Assembly: GCF_006442965.1 (NCBI RefSeq)
Contig: NZ_VFWX01000012.1
Coordinates: 1 to 64,000 of the forward strand
DNA: 64,000 nt
Direction of reading: 5' to 3'
DNA from: Mesorhizobium sp. CU3
Lineage (GTDB): Bacteria > Pseudomonadota > Alphaproteobacteria > Rhizobiales > Rhizobiaceae
Made by a program: the position numbers and the translations under genes. Shown in pieces: positions 9,186 to 16,616 of the stretch (positions are counted from its first letter, which is position 1; each line of letters opens with the position of its first letter). The notes below the pieces were generated by a model, which made no database searches, was not told the origin of the DNA, and saw nothing but the letters and a program-made list of their open reading frames with translations.

Positions 9186-10127
9186 ATGAACCTCATCCTT
9201 CCCCTCGACGACGCCTTCGAGCCCCACCACGCCTCGTCGCCAACCGACCGCTTCATCTACGAGATGCAGATCCACGGCCATCGCCCCTTCCAGGACGAGC
9301 CGGATCCACGCCCGTTGCCTGAGGAGCCAATGGTCCAGTCGGCGCTGACCGCAGTCTTTGACGCCATGTTCGAAATGCTCGGCGAGACACGGCTGGAGCC
9401 GGATCTCGAGGACCTGCTCTGGTCGGCGGTCAACCTTTTTCACCGTGCCGGCGAGCGCATCCAGCGCGAGCTTCAGCGCAACGAGGATGCGCAGCGCACC
9501 GGCCAGCGCGAGCAGGACGGCTCGGAGGTCAAGAGCGTCGAGCTCGAGCGCCATATCGCCGAAGGCATCACGCTTCTCGAGCGCCGCAACGCCTTCGAGT
9601 TCATGCGCGACTATGCGGCCGAGCTCTTCGAGGCGCAAACCGGATCGGCATGGCGGCCGCGCACCGGCTCGAAGGTGAGCCACGCCAACATGACGGCGGC
9701 GATGATCGACTCCAGAGATTTCCTCTCTGCCCGCCGTCGCGCCGAGACCGAGGTGCTGATCCCCGCCGGCACCAAGATCGCCTTCGGCGGCGGCATGGAC
9801 TACAACGATCATGAGCGCATCTGGGCCGCGCTCGACAAGGCCCGCGCGAAGCACCCGGACATGATCCTGCTGCATGGCGGATCGCCCAAGGGCGCCGAAC
9901 GCATCGCCGCCTGCTGGGCGGAAGCACGCAAGGTGACGCAGATCGCCTTCAAGCCGAACTGGACGAAGCATGCCAAGGCCGCACCCTTCCGCCGCAACGA
10001 CGAGATGCTTTCCGTGATGCCGGCGGGCGTCGTCATCTTTCCGGGCTCCGGCATCACCGAAAACCTCCGCGACAAGGCTCGCCGCTTCGGCATCAATGTC
10101 TGGGAACTCAGAGGAGACGGCGCGTGA
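9186..10127 (+). CDS. DUF2493 (SLOG-fold) domain protein
   Basis: A 313-residue protein whose C-terminal ~130 residues are a DUF2493 domain, a Rossmann-like nucleotide-binding fold of the SLOG superfamily. Visible motifs are KIAFGGGMDYNDHERIW, LLHGGSPKGAERIAACWA and IFPGSGITENL, the last two being the usual glycine-rich ligand loops. The N-terminal 180 residues are helical and uncharacterised. The frame is open back to 8823, but the ATG at 9186 preceded by GGAG is preferred because the upstream sequence is low-complexity and lies in a structured leader. SLOG proteins can sense or process nucleotide ligands; the role on plasmids is unknown. Confidence 0.83.
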   Translation: MNLILPLDDAFEPHHASSPTDRFIYEMQIHGHRPFQDEPDPRPLPEEPMVQSALTAVFDAMFEMLGETRLEPDLEDLLWSAVNLFHRAGERIQRELQRNEDAQRTGQREQDGSEVKSVELERHIAEGITLLERRNAFEFMRDYAAELFEAQTGSAWRPRTGSKVSHANMTAAMIDSRDFLSARRRAETEVLIPAGTKIAFGGGMDYNDHERIWAALDKARAKHPDMILLHGGSPKGAERIAACWAEARKVTQIAFKPNWTKHAKAAPFRRNDEMLSVMPAGVVIFPGSGITENLRDKARRFGINVWELRGDGA

Positions 10128-10161
10128 GCGCCGTTTTCCTCCTCCGCAGAATCCATCTAGC

Positions 10162-10431
10162 ATGCCGCTTATGCGGACATTCACGACAGACGATTTAGGC
10201 AGGCGCACTGGCGATGTCCTCGATGCCGCCAGTGCCGAGCCGGTTGTTCTCATCTCGGACGAAAGGCTCCGGCTCGTTCTGATGAGCATCGAATGCTACG
10301 AACGGATGCGCGCCGTGGGAGATCCGCGCCACGTCAGCCGAACCGCCGAGATGCCGGAGAAGCACAAGGAACTCTTCGCCGCGAAGATCGATCGGTTGGC
10401 ACGCGGCGAAGGTTACGACGGTGAGTCGTAA
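10162..10431 (+). CDS. Phd/YefM-like antitoxin without an adjacent toxin
   Basis: An 89-residue protein. Its N-terminus (MRTFTTDDLGRRTGDVLDAA, second ATG at 10171) has the length and pattern of the Phd/YefM DNA-binding fold: helix, then VVLISDERLRLVLMSIECYERM, the usual strand-helix continuation. The C-terminal 40 residues would be the toxin-neutralising tail. No ParE, Doc or YoeB-like gene follows; the next ~70 bases are the promoter of the DUF1778/GNAT pair. It may be an orphan, or a repressor that cross-talks with another toxin. The start could be either ATG. Confidence 0.7.
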   Translation: MPLMRTFTTDDLGRRTGDVLDAASAEPVVLISDERLRLVLMSIECYERMRAVGDPRHVSRTAEMPEKHKELFAAKIDRLARGEGYDGES

Positions 10432-10450
10432 ACCCTACTCTTGGAGAGTA

Positions 10451-10479
10451 TTGCAATCTGCGTTACATAGACGTATATA
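10451..10479 (+). promoter_or_regulatory. Promoter of the DUF1778/GNAT toxin-antitoxin operon
   Basis: TTGCAA at 10451-10456 and TATATA at 10474-10479 are separated by 17 bases, a good sigma-70-type promoter about 25 bases before the antitoxin ATG. The -10 lies in a GTATATAC palindrome that would suit autoregulation by the ribbon-helix-helix antitoxin, but no operator has been demonstrated. Confidence 0.6.
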
Positions 10480-10502
10480 CAGTTGCAGCACAGGAGCGCG
10501 AT

Positions 10503-10787
10503 ATGGCCACTACAGCCCCGAGAAAGGAAACACCTGTCTCGATGCGATTCCGCGACGATGATCTAACGATTATCGATCGTGGCGCGGAACTGCTCGGCTT
10601 GTCGCGCACCGAATTCATGCGCCGCGCCGCATTGCACGAGGCGCAGGCGGCGATCCTGAACGAGACCGTCATCCGCCTCTCGCCCGACGCCTATGACGCC
10701 TTCATGCAGGTGATTTCCGCCCCGGCGACCGCTGCGCCGCCGAAGGCGGCCGAACGGCTGCGACGGGCAGCGCCCTGGGAACGCTAG
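10503..10787 (+). CDS. DUF1778 ribbon-helix-helix antitoxin (TacA-like)
   Basis: A 94-residue protein of the DUF1778 family. The N-terminal SMRFRDDDLTIIDRGAELLG and LSRTEFMRRAALHEAQ are the strand-helix-helix DNA-binding portion; the C-terminal tail (LSPDAYDAFMQVI) is the usual segment that blocks the cognate acetyltransferase toxin. The stop codon abuts the GTG start of the GNAT gene, so the two are certainly co-transcribed. In characterised TacA/TacT systems the toxin acetylates aminoacyl-tRNA and halts translation while the antitoxin binds both toxin and operator DNA. On this plasmid the pair is probably a stabilisation module. Confidence 0.88.
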   Translation: MATTAPRKETPVSMRFRDDDLTIIDRGAELLGLSRTEFMRRAALHEAQAAILNETVIRLSPDAYDAFMQVISAPATAAPPKAAERLRRAAPWER

Positions 10788-11297
10788 GTGGCGCTTTCGG
10801 GCATTGAACTCCTCGGCAACACGCATCGGCTTGACGCTTTCGACTGCGGCAAGCCGGCCCTCACCGCGTGGCTGTCCGGCTTTGCCCGTACCAACCAGAC
10901 GCGAGGTTTCACCCGCGTCCTGGTCGTTCACAACGAAGGAGACGTTGTTGGGTACTATGGTCTTGCACCAAGCGTGATCCAGCCGAACAGCGCGCCGCGG
11001 GCGATCCGCACCGGACGGCCACCTGACCCTATCCCCTGCCTCCTGATCGGACAGCTCGCCGTCGATCATCGCTATGCCGGACAGGGTATCGGCAGCGGGC
11101 TGGTGAAGGATGCCCTGCAGCGCTGCATCGCCGGCGCCGATATCGTCGGCGGCCGCGCGGTCGTTGTCCGGGCGATTGACACCGAAGCCGAGCGCTACTG
11201 GCAGAGCTGGGGCTTCATCGCTTCGCGCGACAACCCGTCCGTGCTTATGCGATCGATCCAGGACGTGCGCCTCTGGCTGGCAGACAAGGGTCACTAG
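10788..11297 (+). CDS. GNAT-family acetyltransferase toxin (TacT-like)
   Basis: A 169-residue GCN5-type acetyltransferase starting at GTG with no gap after the antitoxin stop. The acetyl-CoA pyrophosphate loop is visible as YAGQGIGSGL, preceded by the strand LLIGQLAVDHR. YWQSWGF near the C-terminus is the typical aromatic segment of tRNA-acetylating toxins such as TacT, AtaT and ItaT. Length and the DUF1778 partner match type II modules of this class. Expected action: acetylation of the amino group of charged tRNA, arresting translation until the antitoxin is restored. The specific tRNA cannot be predicted. Confidence 0.87.
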   Translation: MALSGIELLGNTHRLDAFDCGKPALTAWLSGFARTNQTRGFTRVLVVHNEGDVVGYYGLAPSVIQPNSAPRAIRTGRPPDPIPCLLIGQLAVDHRYAGQGIGSGLVKDALQRCIAGADIVGGRAVVVRAIDTEAERYWQSWGFIASRDNPSVLMRSIQDVRLWLADKGH

Positions 11298-11952
11298 ATC
11301 CGCGTCAATCGGTTCTTTGAGGCTCGAGTGAATCGACCTCACCGTCGTCAGTGTTCCCCGCGGAATGCATGGACGAAGCCGGCTCCGATCGCTCGGCGCC
11401 GCCAGCTTGCCGAAGGCGATGTGCCTGACAGACACCTGCGGTTCGGCCGGGCGCCGACAGGACGAGTCGACCAAAGATCGCGCATCCGACACCGACGCAA
11501 ACAGCGCCATCGAGGTTGTCGCGCGGTTTCCAGGTGGCAGTGCACCCGCCGGTGTCGACCTCGCGGACCGTGAAGGGGATGATGTGGAGGAGTCATGCGC
11601 TTGAAGCGGCCGGTAACGGGCGGTGCAGAGTGTCGATCGGCATGGTGGTGGAGCGTTCAGAAGCGCGGCCGATATCCGCAGCGCCGGCCCGGGCGGCCAT
11701 GATGTTTTCGCGCCCTTCGGTTGCCCCGAACCATTCCCGTTTATGTCGCTCGTATAGACGACCGCCTGCTTTTGCGGCCAACCCCTGACGGGGTAAGACT
11801 CGGCCGAAATTTTTGCAAAATTCGATTTCGGTTTCTTTGTCCTGGTGGAAAATAGAATTTTGCAAAATTTTCGGCCGAGCTGACCGCAGCAGATCGGCCG
11901 TCTCTTCGTGCGCCATCGGGAATGGTCCCGAGCAACCGAAGGAGACAGAACC
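11298..11952. other. 655-base stretch without a supported gene
   Basis: Several short frames are open here on both strands, but none has family resemblance or a good ribosome site; most look like random arginine-rich translations. The only clear structure is the long inverted repeat at 11801-11877. The last bases carry GGAGAC (11941-11946), the ribosome site of the DUF736 gene. Confidence 0.55.
11801..11877. repeat. Long inverted repeat (23-base arms) upstream of DUF736
   Basis: Arm 1 (11801-11823) and arm 2 (11855-11877) are reverse complements at 22 of 23 positions, separated by 31 bases. Each arm begins or ends with CGGCCG and contains a TTTTGCAAAA-type palindrome. There is no T run, so it is not an ordinary terminator. 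It could form a cruciform or large RNA hairpin, or provide two copies of a protein-binding site just upstream of the DUF736 gene. Confidence 0.75.
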
Positions 11953-12276
11953 ATGGCCACCACGATCGCAACCCTGACGCAGAAGACCGACGGCTCTCTC
12001 GAAGGCATCTTCGCCACCATCCGGGTCAACGCCCCGATCGCCATCGTCCCGAACGGCCAGAAGGCAAGCGACGAAGCCCCCGACTTCCGCGTCATCCACC
12101 GCCGGACCGGCTTCGAGATCGGCGCGGGCTGGAACCGCATCGCCCGCCAGACCGGAGAGGAATACCTCTCGGTGAAGCTGGAAGCCCCCGAGATCGGCGT
12201 GATCTTCGGCAACCTCGCGCCCGCCCCCGGCGGCGATCCAGCTAAGAAGGTGATCCTCTGGAACAACCCGAACTGA
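11953..12276 (+). CDS. DUF736 family protein
   Basis: A 107-residue DUF736 protein, a small family very common on alphaproteobacterial plasmids, islands and integrative conjugative elements, without a defined activity. Recognisable pieces are IATLTQKTDGSLEGIFATI at the N-terminus, FRVIHRRTGFEIGAGW in the middle and EIGVIFGNLAPAPGG near the end. The ATG at 11953 follows GGAGAC at good distance; the longer frame from 11908 is not needed. A strong hairpin terminator follows 10 bases after the stop, so the gene is probably monocistronic. The compact beta-rich pattern suggests a small binding protein. Confidence 0.88.
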   Translation: MATTIATLTQKTDGSLEGIFATIRVNAPIAIVPNGQKASDEAPDFRVIHRRTGFEIGAGWNRIARQTGEEYLSVKLEAPEIGVIFGNLAPAPGGDPAKKVILWNNPN

Positions 12277-12286
12277 ACGGCAAGCA

Positions 12287-12312
12287 GCCGGCCCCGAGCA
12301 ATCGGGGCCGGC
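12287..12312 (+). terminator. Hairpin terminator after DUF736
   Basis: A perfect 11-bp GC-rich stem (12287-12297 with 12302-12312) closed by a GCAA tetraloop, then TTCCCC. The T run is short, but position directly after the stop codon and stem strength support transcription termination. Confidence 0.75.
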
Positions 12313-12598
12313 TTCCCCGTTCGCTGTCAGGGTCGTTCCGCTGTAGTTGGAGCTAAAGCGGGCATCGAGCCCGCTTTCGCTCCTCTCGGTGCCAAACGGG
12401 CGAGGGCCTTTCTGCTCAGAACGCCAAGCCTGCCATGAGGCACTCGTGCCGCGTCAAGGACGAGCGGTACCCCCAAAATTCTACGAATTTCGGCTCCCCC
12501 ACTCGCCGCCTCCGGCGGTCGCTACGCGATCCTTGACCCGGCCCGATCCTCACGACCCGCGCGCGTCATCTTTCACACTATCCAAGGAGATGACGAAG

Positions 12599-12769
12599 AT
12601 GACGATTTCCATCGAGCAGCACATCGAGGAGTTGCGGGCCGAGCTGCGGAACGCTGTCTGCCGGGACGAGCGCTGCCAGATCGAAGCGGAACTGGAACGG
12701 GCCTGTGCTGAACTGGAGGCGGCAACCACCGCGCAGGACGCCGTGCTCGATGCCGAGCCTCCCTACTGA
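12599..12769 (+). CDS. Small acidic helical protein
   Basis: A 56-residue protein, MTISIEQHIEELRAELRN..., almost entirely helical with heptad-like spacing and a strongly acidic composition, likely a short coiled coil. AAGGAG (12584-12589) precedes the ATG at 12599 by nine bases, which decides this start over the ATG at 12590. I recognise no domain. It sits between DUF736 and the WGR gene, a neighbourhood that recurs on rhizobial plasmids. The 286 bases before it (12313-12598) show no other gene. Confidence 0.55.
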   Translation: MTISIEQHIEELRAELRNAVCRDERCQIEAELERACAELEAATTAQDAVLDAEPPY

Positions 12770-12867
12770 GGGAGGCTTCTGCTGCGGCGCCTGGCTTGCC
12801 ACCCCGGATCGACCGGGGTGGCAAACCCAAAGCTCCGCTTCGCCCGGCGTCACTCTCTTCCCCGCCA

Positions 12868-13137
12868 TCAAGCGACGGTCGGCTGTTGTGCAGCGGGTCT
12901 GGTCTTATAGCCACGCCCTCGTTTCGCCCGCAGCAGCTCGAGAAACATCGACACGGCTTGTTCTTCCCGATCGAAGTGGTGAACCATCGACTGTCCGCCG
13001 CAGCCGATCCGTCCCCAGCGGCGTGTCAGGCAAGGCGTGCCGAACAAGGTCGTTTCGATGGAAAGCACGTAGAAGCGCGCCATGTTCTGCGCGGCGTCCG
13101 TGCGTTCGACATAAAGCTTATAGGGTTGAGCGAGCAT
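12868..13137 (-). CDS. WGR domain protein
   Basis: An 89-residue protein consisting of a single WGR domain: the signature RRWGRIGCGGQS is present, preceded by FYVLSIETTLFGTPCLT and followed by HFDREEQAVSMFLELLRAKRGRGY, the canonical strand-helix ending. WGR domains in eukaryotic PARPs and bacterial proteins bind nucleic acid; stand-alone WGR proteins are frequent on alphaproteobacterial plasmids. The ATG at 13137 is chosen; a GTG at 13179 would add 14 residues. An inverted repeat lies about 45 bases upstream. Confidence 0.85.
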   Translation of the reverse strand: MLAQPYKLYVERTDAAQNMARFYVLSIETTLFGTPCLTRRWGRIGCGGQSMVHHFDREEQAVSMFLELLRAKRGRGYKTRPAAQQPTVA

Positions 13138-13181
13138 GGGACAAGAATCGCCGATCGGCAAATACCCGTCCAACGACACTT

Positions 13182-13209
13182 ATGAATCGCTTGTCGCGTA
13201 GCGATTCAT
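13182..13209. promoter_or_regulatory. Perfect 9-bp inverted repeat upstream of the WGR gene
   Basis: ATGAATCGC (13182-13190) and GCGATTCAT (13201-13209) are perfectly complementary with a 10-base spacer. It lies 45-72 bases before the WGR start on the minus strand. It could be an operator; TTTT follows it on the plus strand, so a weak terminator is also possible. Confidence 0.5.
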
Positions 13210-13548
13210 TTTGGTGATGGATTGTTTCTCCCTCCGGAGCAGTCTTGGGGCGAACCGCCTGCGGCGGCCGGGCTCTACTCGCTCGGCTTCGCGTCGCTCA
13301 CGGAGCCCGCTGCGCGGTCTCCGCCTCCGGTTACGATCCCTTTCGCGGGGGCGAGGCGGCTGCGTCGCCGCAGGGGAATACCATAGCACGCCCCCTGTGC
13401 CGGACAGTGTCACCCCGACGAAGGTCGGATCGCGCCTCAACGATCTGTTCTTGCCTCGATCTCTCCTGCAACTTAGACTCTCGCATATTTGATAGTTTGG
13501 CTGAGATGACTAACTGAGAAACCCTGCGCAACCGATCAGCGAGACGAG
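13210..13548. other. Gene-free stretch of 339 bases
   Basis: GC-rich sequence with no frame that looks like protein. Its right end (from about 13460) becomes AT-richer and carries the degenerate operator-like site at 13477-13496 in front of the membrane-protein gene. Confidence 0.5.
13477..13496. promoter_or_regulatory. Operator-like inverted repeat, site B (degenerate)
   Basis: ACTCTC (13477-13482), eight bases, GATAGT (13491-13496). Same geometry as sites A, C and D, with one arm diverged. It lies about 55 bases before the start of the small membrane-protein gene. Weakest of the four copies; promoter hexamers around it are poor. Confidence 0.45.
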
Positions 13549-13551
13549 GTG

Positions 13552-13950
13552 ATGAGGGAAATGCAGCCTGCTGCCGCCAAGGACGTTCGGGTTGGATGGA
13601 CCAATCCGCTCCTTCGCTCGCTGCGGTTTTTCGCCCGCCTGCTCGGAACCATCGTCGTCGGAAGCGTGCTGACCGTGTTTTACTGTGCGTGGCATCTGAC
13701 CTTCCTTGCGCTCTGCATGTTCCGCCCTGTTGTCAATCTGCTTGTCCTTGCCGGGCTTGTCATGGTTCCGCTCTCGGTCGTGGCTTTCGTGAAACCGGAG
13801 GCGGCGAACGGGATGCCATTCTGGGCCCTTCCCCTGATGGCGATCGGCTTCTTTGGCTTTGCCATGGGCTTTTCGAGGTTTGTGGATTGGTTCACGCCGC
13901 CGGGCGAGTCGGATCCTTTCGAACGCCACCGCCGTCGCAACTGGCGCTGA
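13552..13950 (+). CDS. Small inner-membrane protein in the transfer region
   Basis: About 132 residues with two or three hydrophobic segments: roughly residues 27-50 (FFARLLGTIVVGSVLTVFYC), 57-78 (VVNLLVLAGLVMVPLSVVAF) and 88-106. It ends in a short basic tail RHRRRNWR. GTG at 13549 and ATG at 13552 are adjacent; the ATG is used here, and a later ATG at 13561 is possible. It converges with traG, 24 bases away, and sits behind operator-like site B, which suggests a conjugation role such as an accessory or exclusion protein. I do not recognise the family. Confidence 0.65.
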   Translation: MREMQPAAAKDVRVGWTNPLLRSLRFFARLLGTIVVGSVLTVFYCAWHLTFLALCMFRPVVNLLVLAGLVMVPLSVVAFVKPEAANGMPFWALPLMAIGFFGFAMGFSRFVDWFTPPGESDPFERHRRRNWR

Positions 13951-13974
13951 CGTTTTCCGCGACCTTGATGGTGC

Positions 13975-15888
13975 TCACGGCTTGACGAAACGATTGGCTT
14001 TGGCCGCCTCGTTCATTTCCTTGCGCCGGAAATAGATCGCGCGCCCGCAACGGATCGGACTGTGGCCCTGCACGATGATGATCTGCTCGTCCTTGCGCAT
14101 GGATTGGGTGATCTCGTGCGGCATGATCAGCGGCCGGCGCTGGAAGTTCACATTCTCGGATTTGCGCGAGCTGGCGTTTTTTATGTCCCAGCCGATGTTG
14201 CGCGAGCTCCCCTTCACTTCGACCGTCATTTCCCCACATTGCGCCGAGACGTTGCGCGCCGTGTCGAGCGCCTTGATCGCGGCGTAGCTCGCGAAGGCGC
14301 ATCCGTCGATCCACGACGTCGCGCCGTCTTTGCCAAAATGCCGCTCCATCTGCCCGACGGACTGGTACATCAGCATCATGCTGATGCCGTATTTGCGGCC
14401 GCGGTCGCGCGCCTCTTCAAGAACACGCATATAGCCAAGCAGGTCGACCTCGTCGAGCATGAACAGCGCCCGGCGCTTGAAGCCACCGTCGGCCTGGATC
14501 ATGGCGTTGACCAGCGAGCCGATGATCACACGGCCGATGCCTGGATAGGAGCGCAGGATCGACGCCGGGATATTGAGGAAGACGTCTTTTTTGCCCGATA
14601 CGATGTCGCTCGACCGGAACGCATTGCCGCAGACAAGTGCCGCGTAGCTGTCGAGAGACAACCATTGCGTATCCTTCGATGCGGTCGAGTAGACGCCCGA
14701 AAACGTCTGCTCGGTCATGTTGGTGAAGACGCCGAGGGTCTCGCGGATGAAGACGGATGCGGAATGCTCCTGAATGTCGCGCAGCATCGCCAGTACCGAG
14801 GGCTCCGGCTCGGAGACGATCTGCCTCAGGCTGCGCAAATTGCGCCGGCCGGCATATTCCGGCGACAGCATCACATGGGCGAGAAACCCCGTCAGGAGAT
14901 TGTGGGCCTGGTTCTGGAAGTAAGAGCCGGTTGAATTTTCGAAGCGCACGCTTTCCGACAGCAGCATGTGCGCGACGCCGACAATGTCCTCTTCCTTCTG
15001 CCGCGAGGTCTCTATCGCGTCGAGCACGTTGAAGCCCATAACCGGGTTCGTCGGATCGAGCACCATCACCTCGCGGCCGAGCGCGCGGGTTCTGTGCTCG
15101 GCCACCATCGGCGCGACCTCGGTGGACGGGTCGAGGCAGATCAGCGGGCCGGTGTAGCGCAGCGCCGTCGGCACGACATTGCTTGTGGTCTTGTATCCGC
15201 CCGACCCGGCGAAGAAGAGCATATGGGTGGAATCGAAATTCTGTTTGTAGGTGAGCAACGGCGCCTTGCCGCCTTGTCCCCATGTCGCCGGATCGTTCGG
15301 ATCGAACGGCAGCTCATGGACGATTTCCTTGTCGACCCGGTAGCGCTCGCCGACGACGATCTCGCCATCAGGCGGAAACAGTTTTCGCGCCGCAGGCATC
15401 GACAGCCAGTCCGCGTCCCCGAAGGTTCCGCGCCTCGCGCGTTTCACCAGTTCGGGAACGACGGTGGAAATACGCGCGGCGACTGCCACCGCCATGAAGC
15501 CGGCAACCGCGCCGATGACCGCAACCATGTCGAGATAGGACAGCGCCTGGTCCCACGACACCGCGCCGCTCTCTACCGACGGCGCCAGCCGGCCGAACTC
15601 GCGCAGCGCGTAGAAGCCGGCGACCGCCAGAAAACAGACGAGACTCGCCATCGCGACCGGCCTGCGCCGGTGCAATGGCAACGCCCAGACGGCCAGCAGG
15701 CCGGCAAGCGGCCCCGACAAAAGGGCCGGCACGGGCGATGCCCGCAAGAACCAATACTCGGTCTTCCCCGACATGCCCGCGGCCATGTCCGGCCAGCGCC
15801 AGCCAACCACATAAACGGCGAAAGCGGTAATGGCGATCGGCAGGAGAACGAGCAGCAGGCTCGGATGCGGTTTTGCCTGCGCGGTCAT
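13975..15888 (-). CDS. traG: Type IV coupling protein TraG (VirD4 family)
   Basis: A 637-residue coupling protein that links the relaxosome to the mating channel. The N-terminus carries membrane segments (about residues 9-30, 53-72, 80-96 and 125-145). The nucleotide-binding domain shows Walker A FAGSGGYKTTS, typical of the TraG branch, and Walker B ALFMLDEVDLLG. The C-terminal portion contains MMLMYQSVGQMERHFG. It is third in the minus-strand unit traC-traD-traG; its ATG overlaps the traD stop by four bases. It should hand the TraA-DNA complex to the VirB channel encoded at 32-42 kb. Confidence 0.93.
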   Translation of the reverse strand: MTAQAKPHPSLLLVLLPIAITAFAVYVVGWRWPDMAAGMSGKTEYWFLRASPVPALLSGPLAGLLAVWALPLHRRRPVAMASLVCFLAVAGFYALREFGRLAPSVESGAVSWDQALSYLDMVAVIGAVAGFMAVAVAARISTVVPELVKRARRGTFGDADWLSMPAARKLFPPDGEIVVGERYRVDKEIVHELPFDPNDPATWGQGGKAPLLTYKQNFDSTHMLFFAGSGGYKTTSNVVPTALRYTGPLICLDPSTEVAPMVAEHRTRALGREVMVLDPTNPVMGFNVLDAIETSRQKEEDIVGVAHMLLSESVRFENSTGSYFQNQAHNLLTGFLAHVMLSPEYAGRRNLRSLRQIVSEPEPSVLAMLRDIQEHSASVFIRETLGVFTNMTEQTFSGVYSTASKDTQWLSLDSYAALVCGNAFRSSDIVSGKKDVFLNIPASILRSYPGIGRVIIGSLVNAMIQADGGFKRRALFMLDEVDLLGYMRVLEEARDRGRKYGISMMLMYQSVGQMERHFGKDGATSWIDGCAFASYAAIKALDTARNVSAQCGEMTVEVKGSSRNIGWDIKNASSRKSENVNFQRRPLIMPHEITQSMRKDEQIIIVQGHSPIRCGRAIYFRRKEMNEAAKANRFVKP

Positions 15889-16118
15889 TCCGGAGTCCCC
15901 ATGCTCAGCCGGAAACCAGCATCGGGCGCGGGAACCTTGAATGCATTTTCGCCGAGATCGCGCAGCCGTCGATGCTCGGCCGAGCCCGGTGTGATCCCTG
16001 CCAGCTCCAGAAGGCCTCCGAGCAGAAACGCCCGGTCCACTTTCGACAGCCCTGCCCTGACGACGATGCCGCCGAGCAGGAATTTTTCTCGCGCCTCGCG
16101 CTTGCGGTCAGCCGTCAT
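15885..16118 (-). CDS. traD: Conjugal transfer protein TraD
   Basis: A 77-residue protein of the Ti-plasmid TraD type, starting at the ATG at 16118 (MTADRKREAREKFLLGG). The pattern K-x-x-LLGG...AGL...D-x-x-x-LLG-x-L is conserved in this small family. It overlaps traC by 11 bases and traG by four. The frame is open further upstream, but those residues belong to traC in another frame. In Agrobacterium, TraD is an accessory factor encoded between traC and traG; its precise role is undefined. Confidence 0.87.
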   Translation of the reverse strand: MTADRKREAREKFLLGGIVVRAGLSKVDRAFLLGGLLELAGITPGSAEHRRLRDLGENAFKVPAPDAGFRLSMGTPE

Positions 16119-16422
16119 GAGAAACCTCCGCCGTCGTTCCAGACCCGCTAGCTGCTGATCGACGCGGCGAAGCAGTTGCGCCGCTAGCCCCTTTCTTTTC
16201 CGCTTTGCGAAATCGCGCGGCGATCTCCTCGAAGATTGCGTCGAGTTCCTCATCGGCAATCTCCATTTCCGCCAGACCGGATTTTGTCGCGGCGCGCGCA
16301 AAGCGTTCGGCGGACTTTGCGATCACTGTTCGCCTGCGCTCGCGCAGTTTCTCGATCTGGGCGTCGATGTCGGAGATCGATGATTTTGCAGCCATGCCGG
16401 TGTCCTTGTCGGTTCGAGCCAT
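16108..16422 (-). CDS. traC: Conjugal transfer protein TraC (relaxosome accessory)
   Basis: A 104-residue protein with a helical, charged N-terminus (SISDIDAQIEKLRERRRTVI) and a disordered Ser/Ala/Gly-rich tail, matching TraC of Ti and rhizobial plasmids, which binds near oriT and assists TraA nicking. The ATG at 16422 is chosen; upstream sequence runs into the promoter. The start lies about 14 bases downstream of the -10 of operator/promoter site C, implying a very short leader. First gene of the traC-traD-traG unit. Confidence 0.85.
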   Translation of the reverse strand: MARTDKDTGMAAKSSISDIDAQIEKLRERRRTVIAKSAERFARAATKSGLAEMEIADEELDAIFEEIAARFRKAEKKGASGATASPRRSAASGSGTTAEVSHDG

Positions 16423-16435
16423 CTGAACGATGGTG

Positions 16436-16463
16436 ATTATACTATCTAGAAACTGATAGTAAA
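16436..16463 (-). promoter_or_regulatory. traCDG promoter with embedded operator-like site C
   Basis: On the minus strand TTTACT (16463-16458) and TATAAT (16441-16436) are 16 bases apart, a good promoter for traC. The inverted repeat ACTATC (16441-16446), eight bases, GATAGT (16455-16460) is perfect and occupies the spacer and both hexamers, the classical position for a repressor site. Confidence 0.75.
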
Positions 16464-16564
16464 ATAGGCTAATTTGCCTCATCCCGAAAACGTCGCCGCC
16501 GGAAATCCGGCGAAGGGCCGCCTTCCGGAAAAGCGGCATCAGACCTGCGGTCCGATCGGTTTGA

Positions 16565-16593
16565 GGGCGCAATATACGTCGCTGGCGCGACGT
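16565..16593 (+). other. oriT: Origin of transfer (oriT), Ti/rhizobial TraA type
   Basis: GGGCGCAATATACGTCGCTG (16565-16584) closely resembles the nick region of Agrobacterium and Rhizobium plasmids acted on by TraA relaxases, itself related to RSF1010. It is followed by a perfect 7-bp inverted repeat ACGTCGC (16576-16582) / GCGACGT (16587-16593) with a 4-base loop. It lies between traC and traA, exactly where these plasmids have oriT. The nick position itself cannot be fixed from sequence. Confidence 0.87.
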
Positions 16594-16616
16594 GCTCGAA
16601 AGGTTTGGAGACAGTC

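Noticed and set aside
10563..12266. 567-residue minus-strand frame
   Set aside because: Antisense to the GNAT toxin and DUF736 genes; low-complexity translation.
14968..16158. 396-residue plus-strand frame
   Set aside because: Opposite strand of traG/traD, no recognisable motifs.
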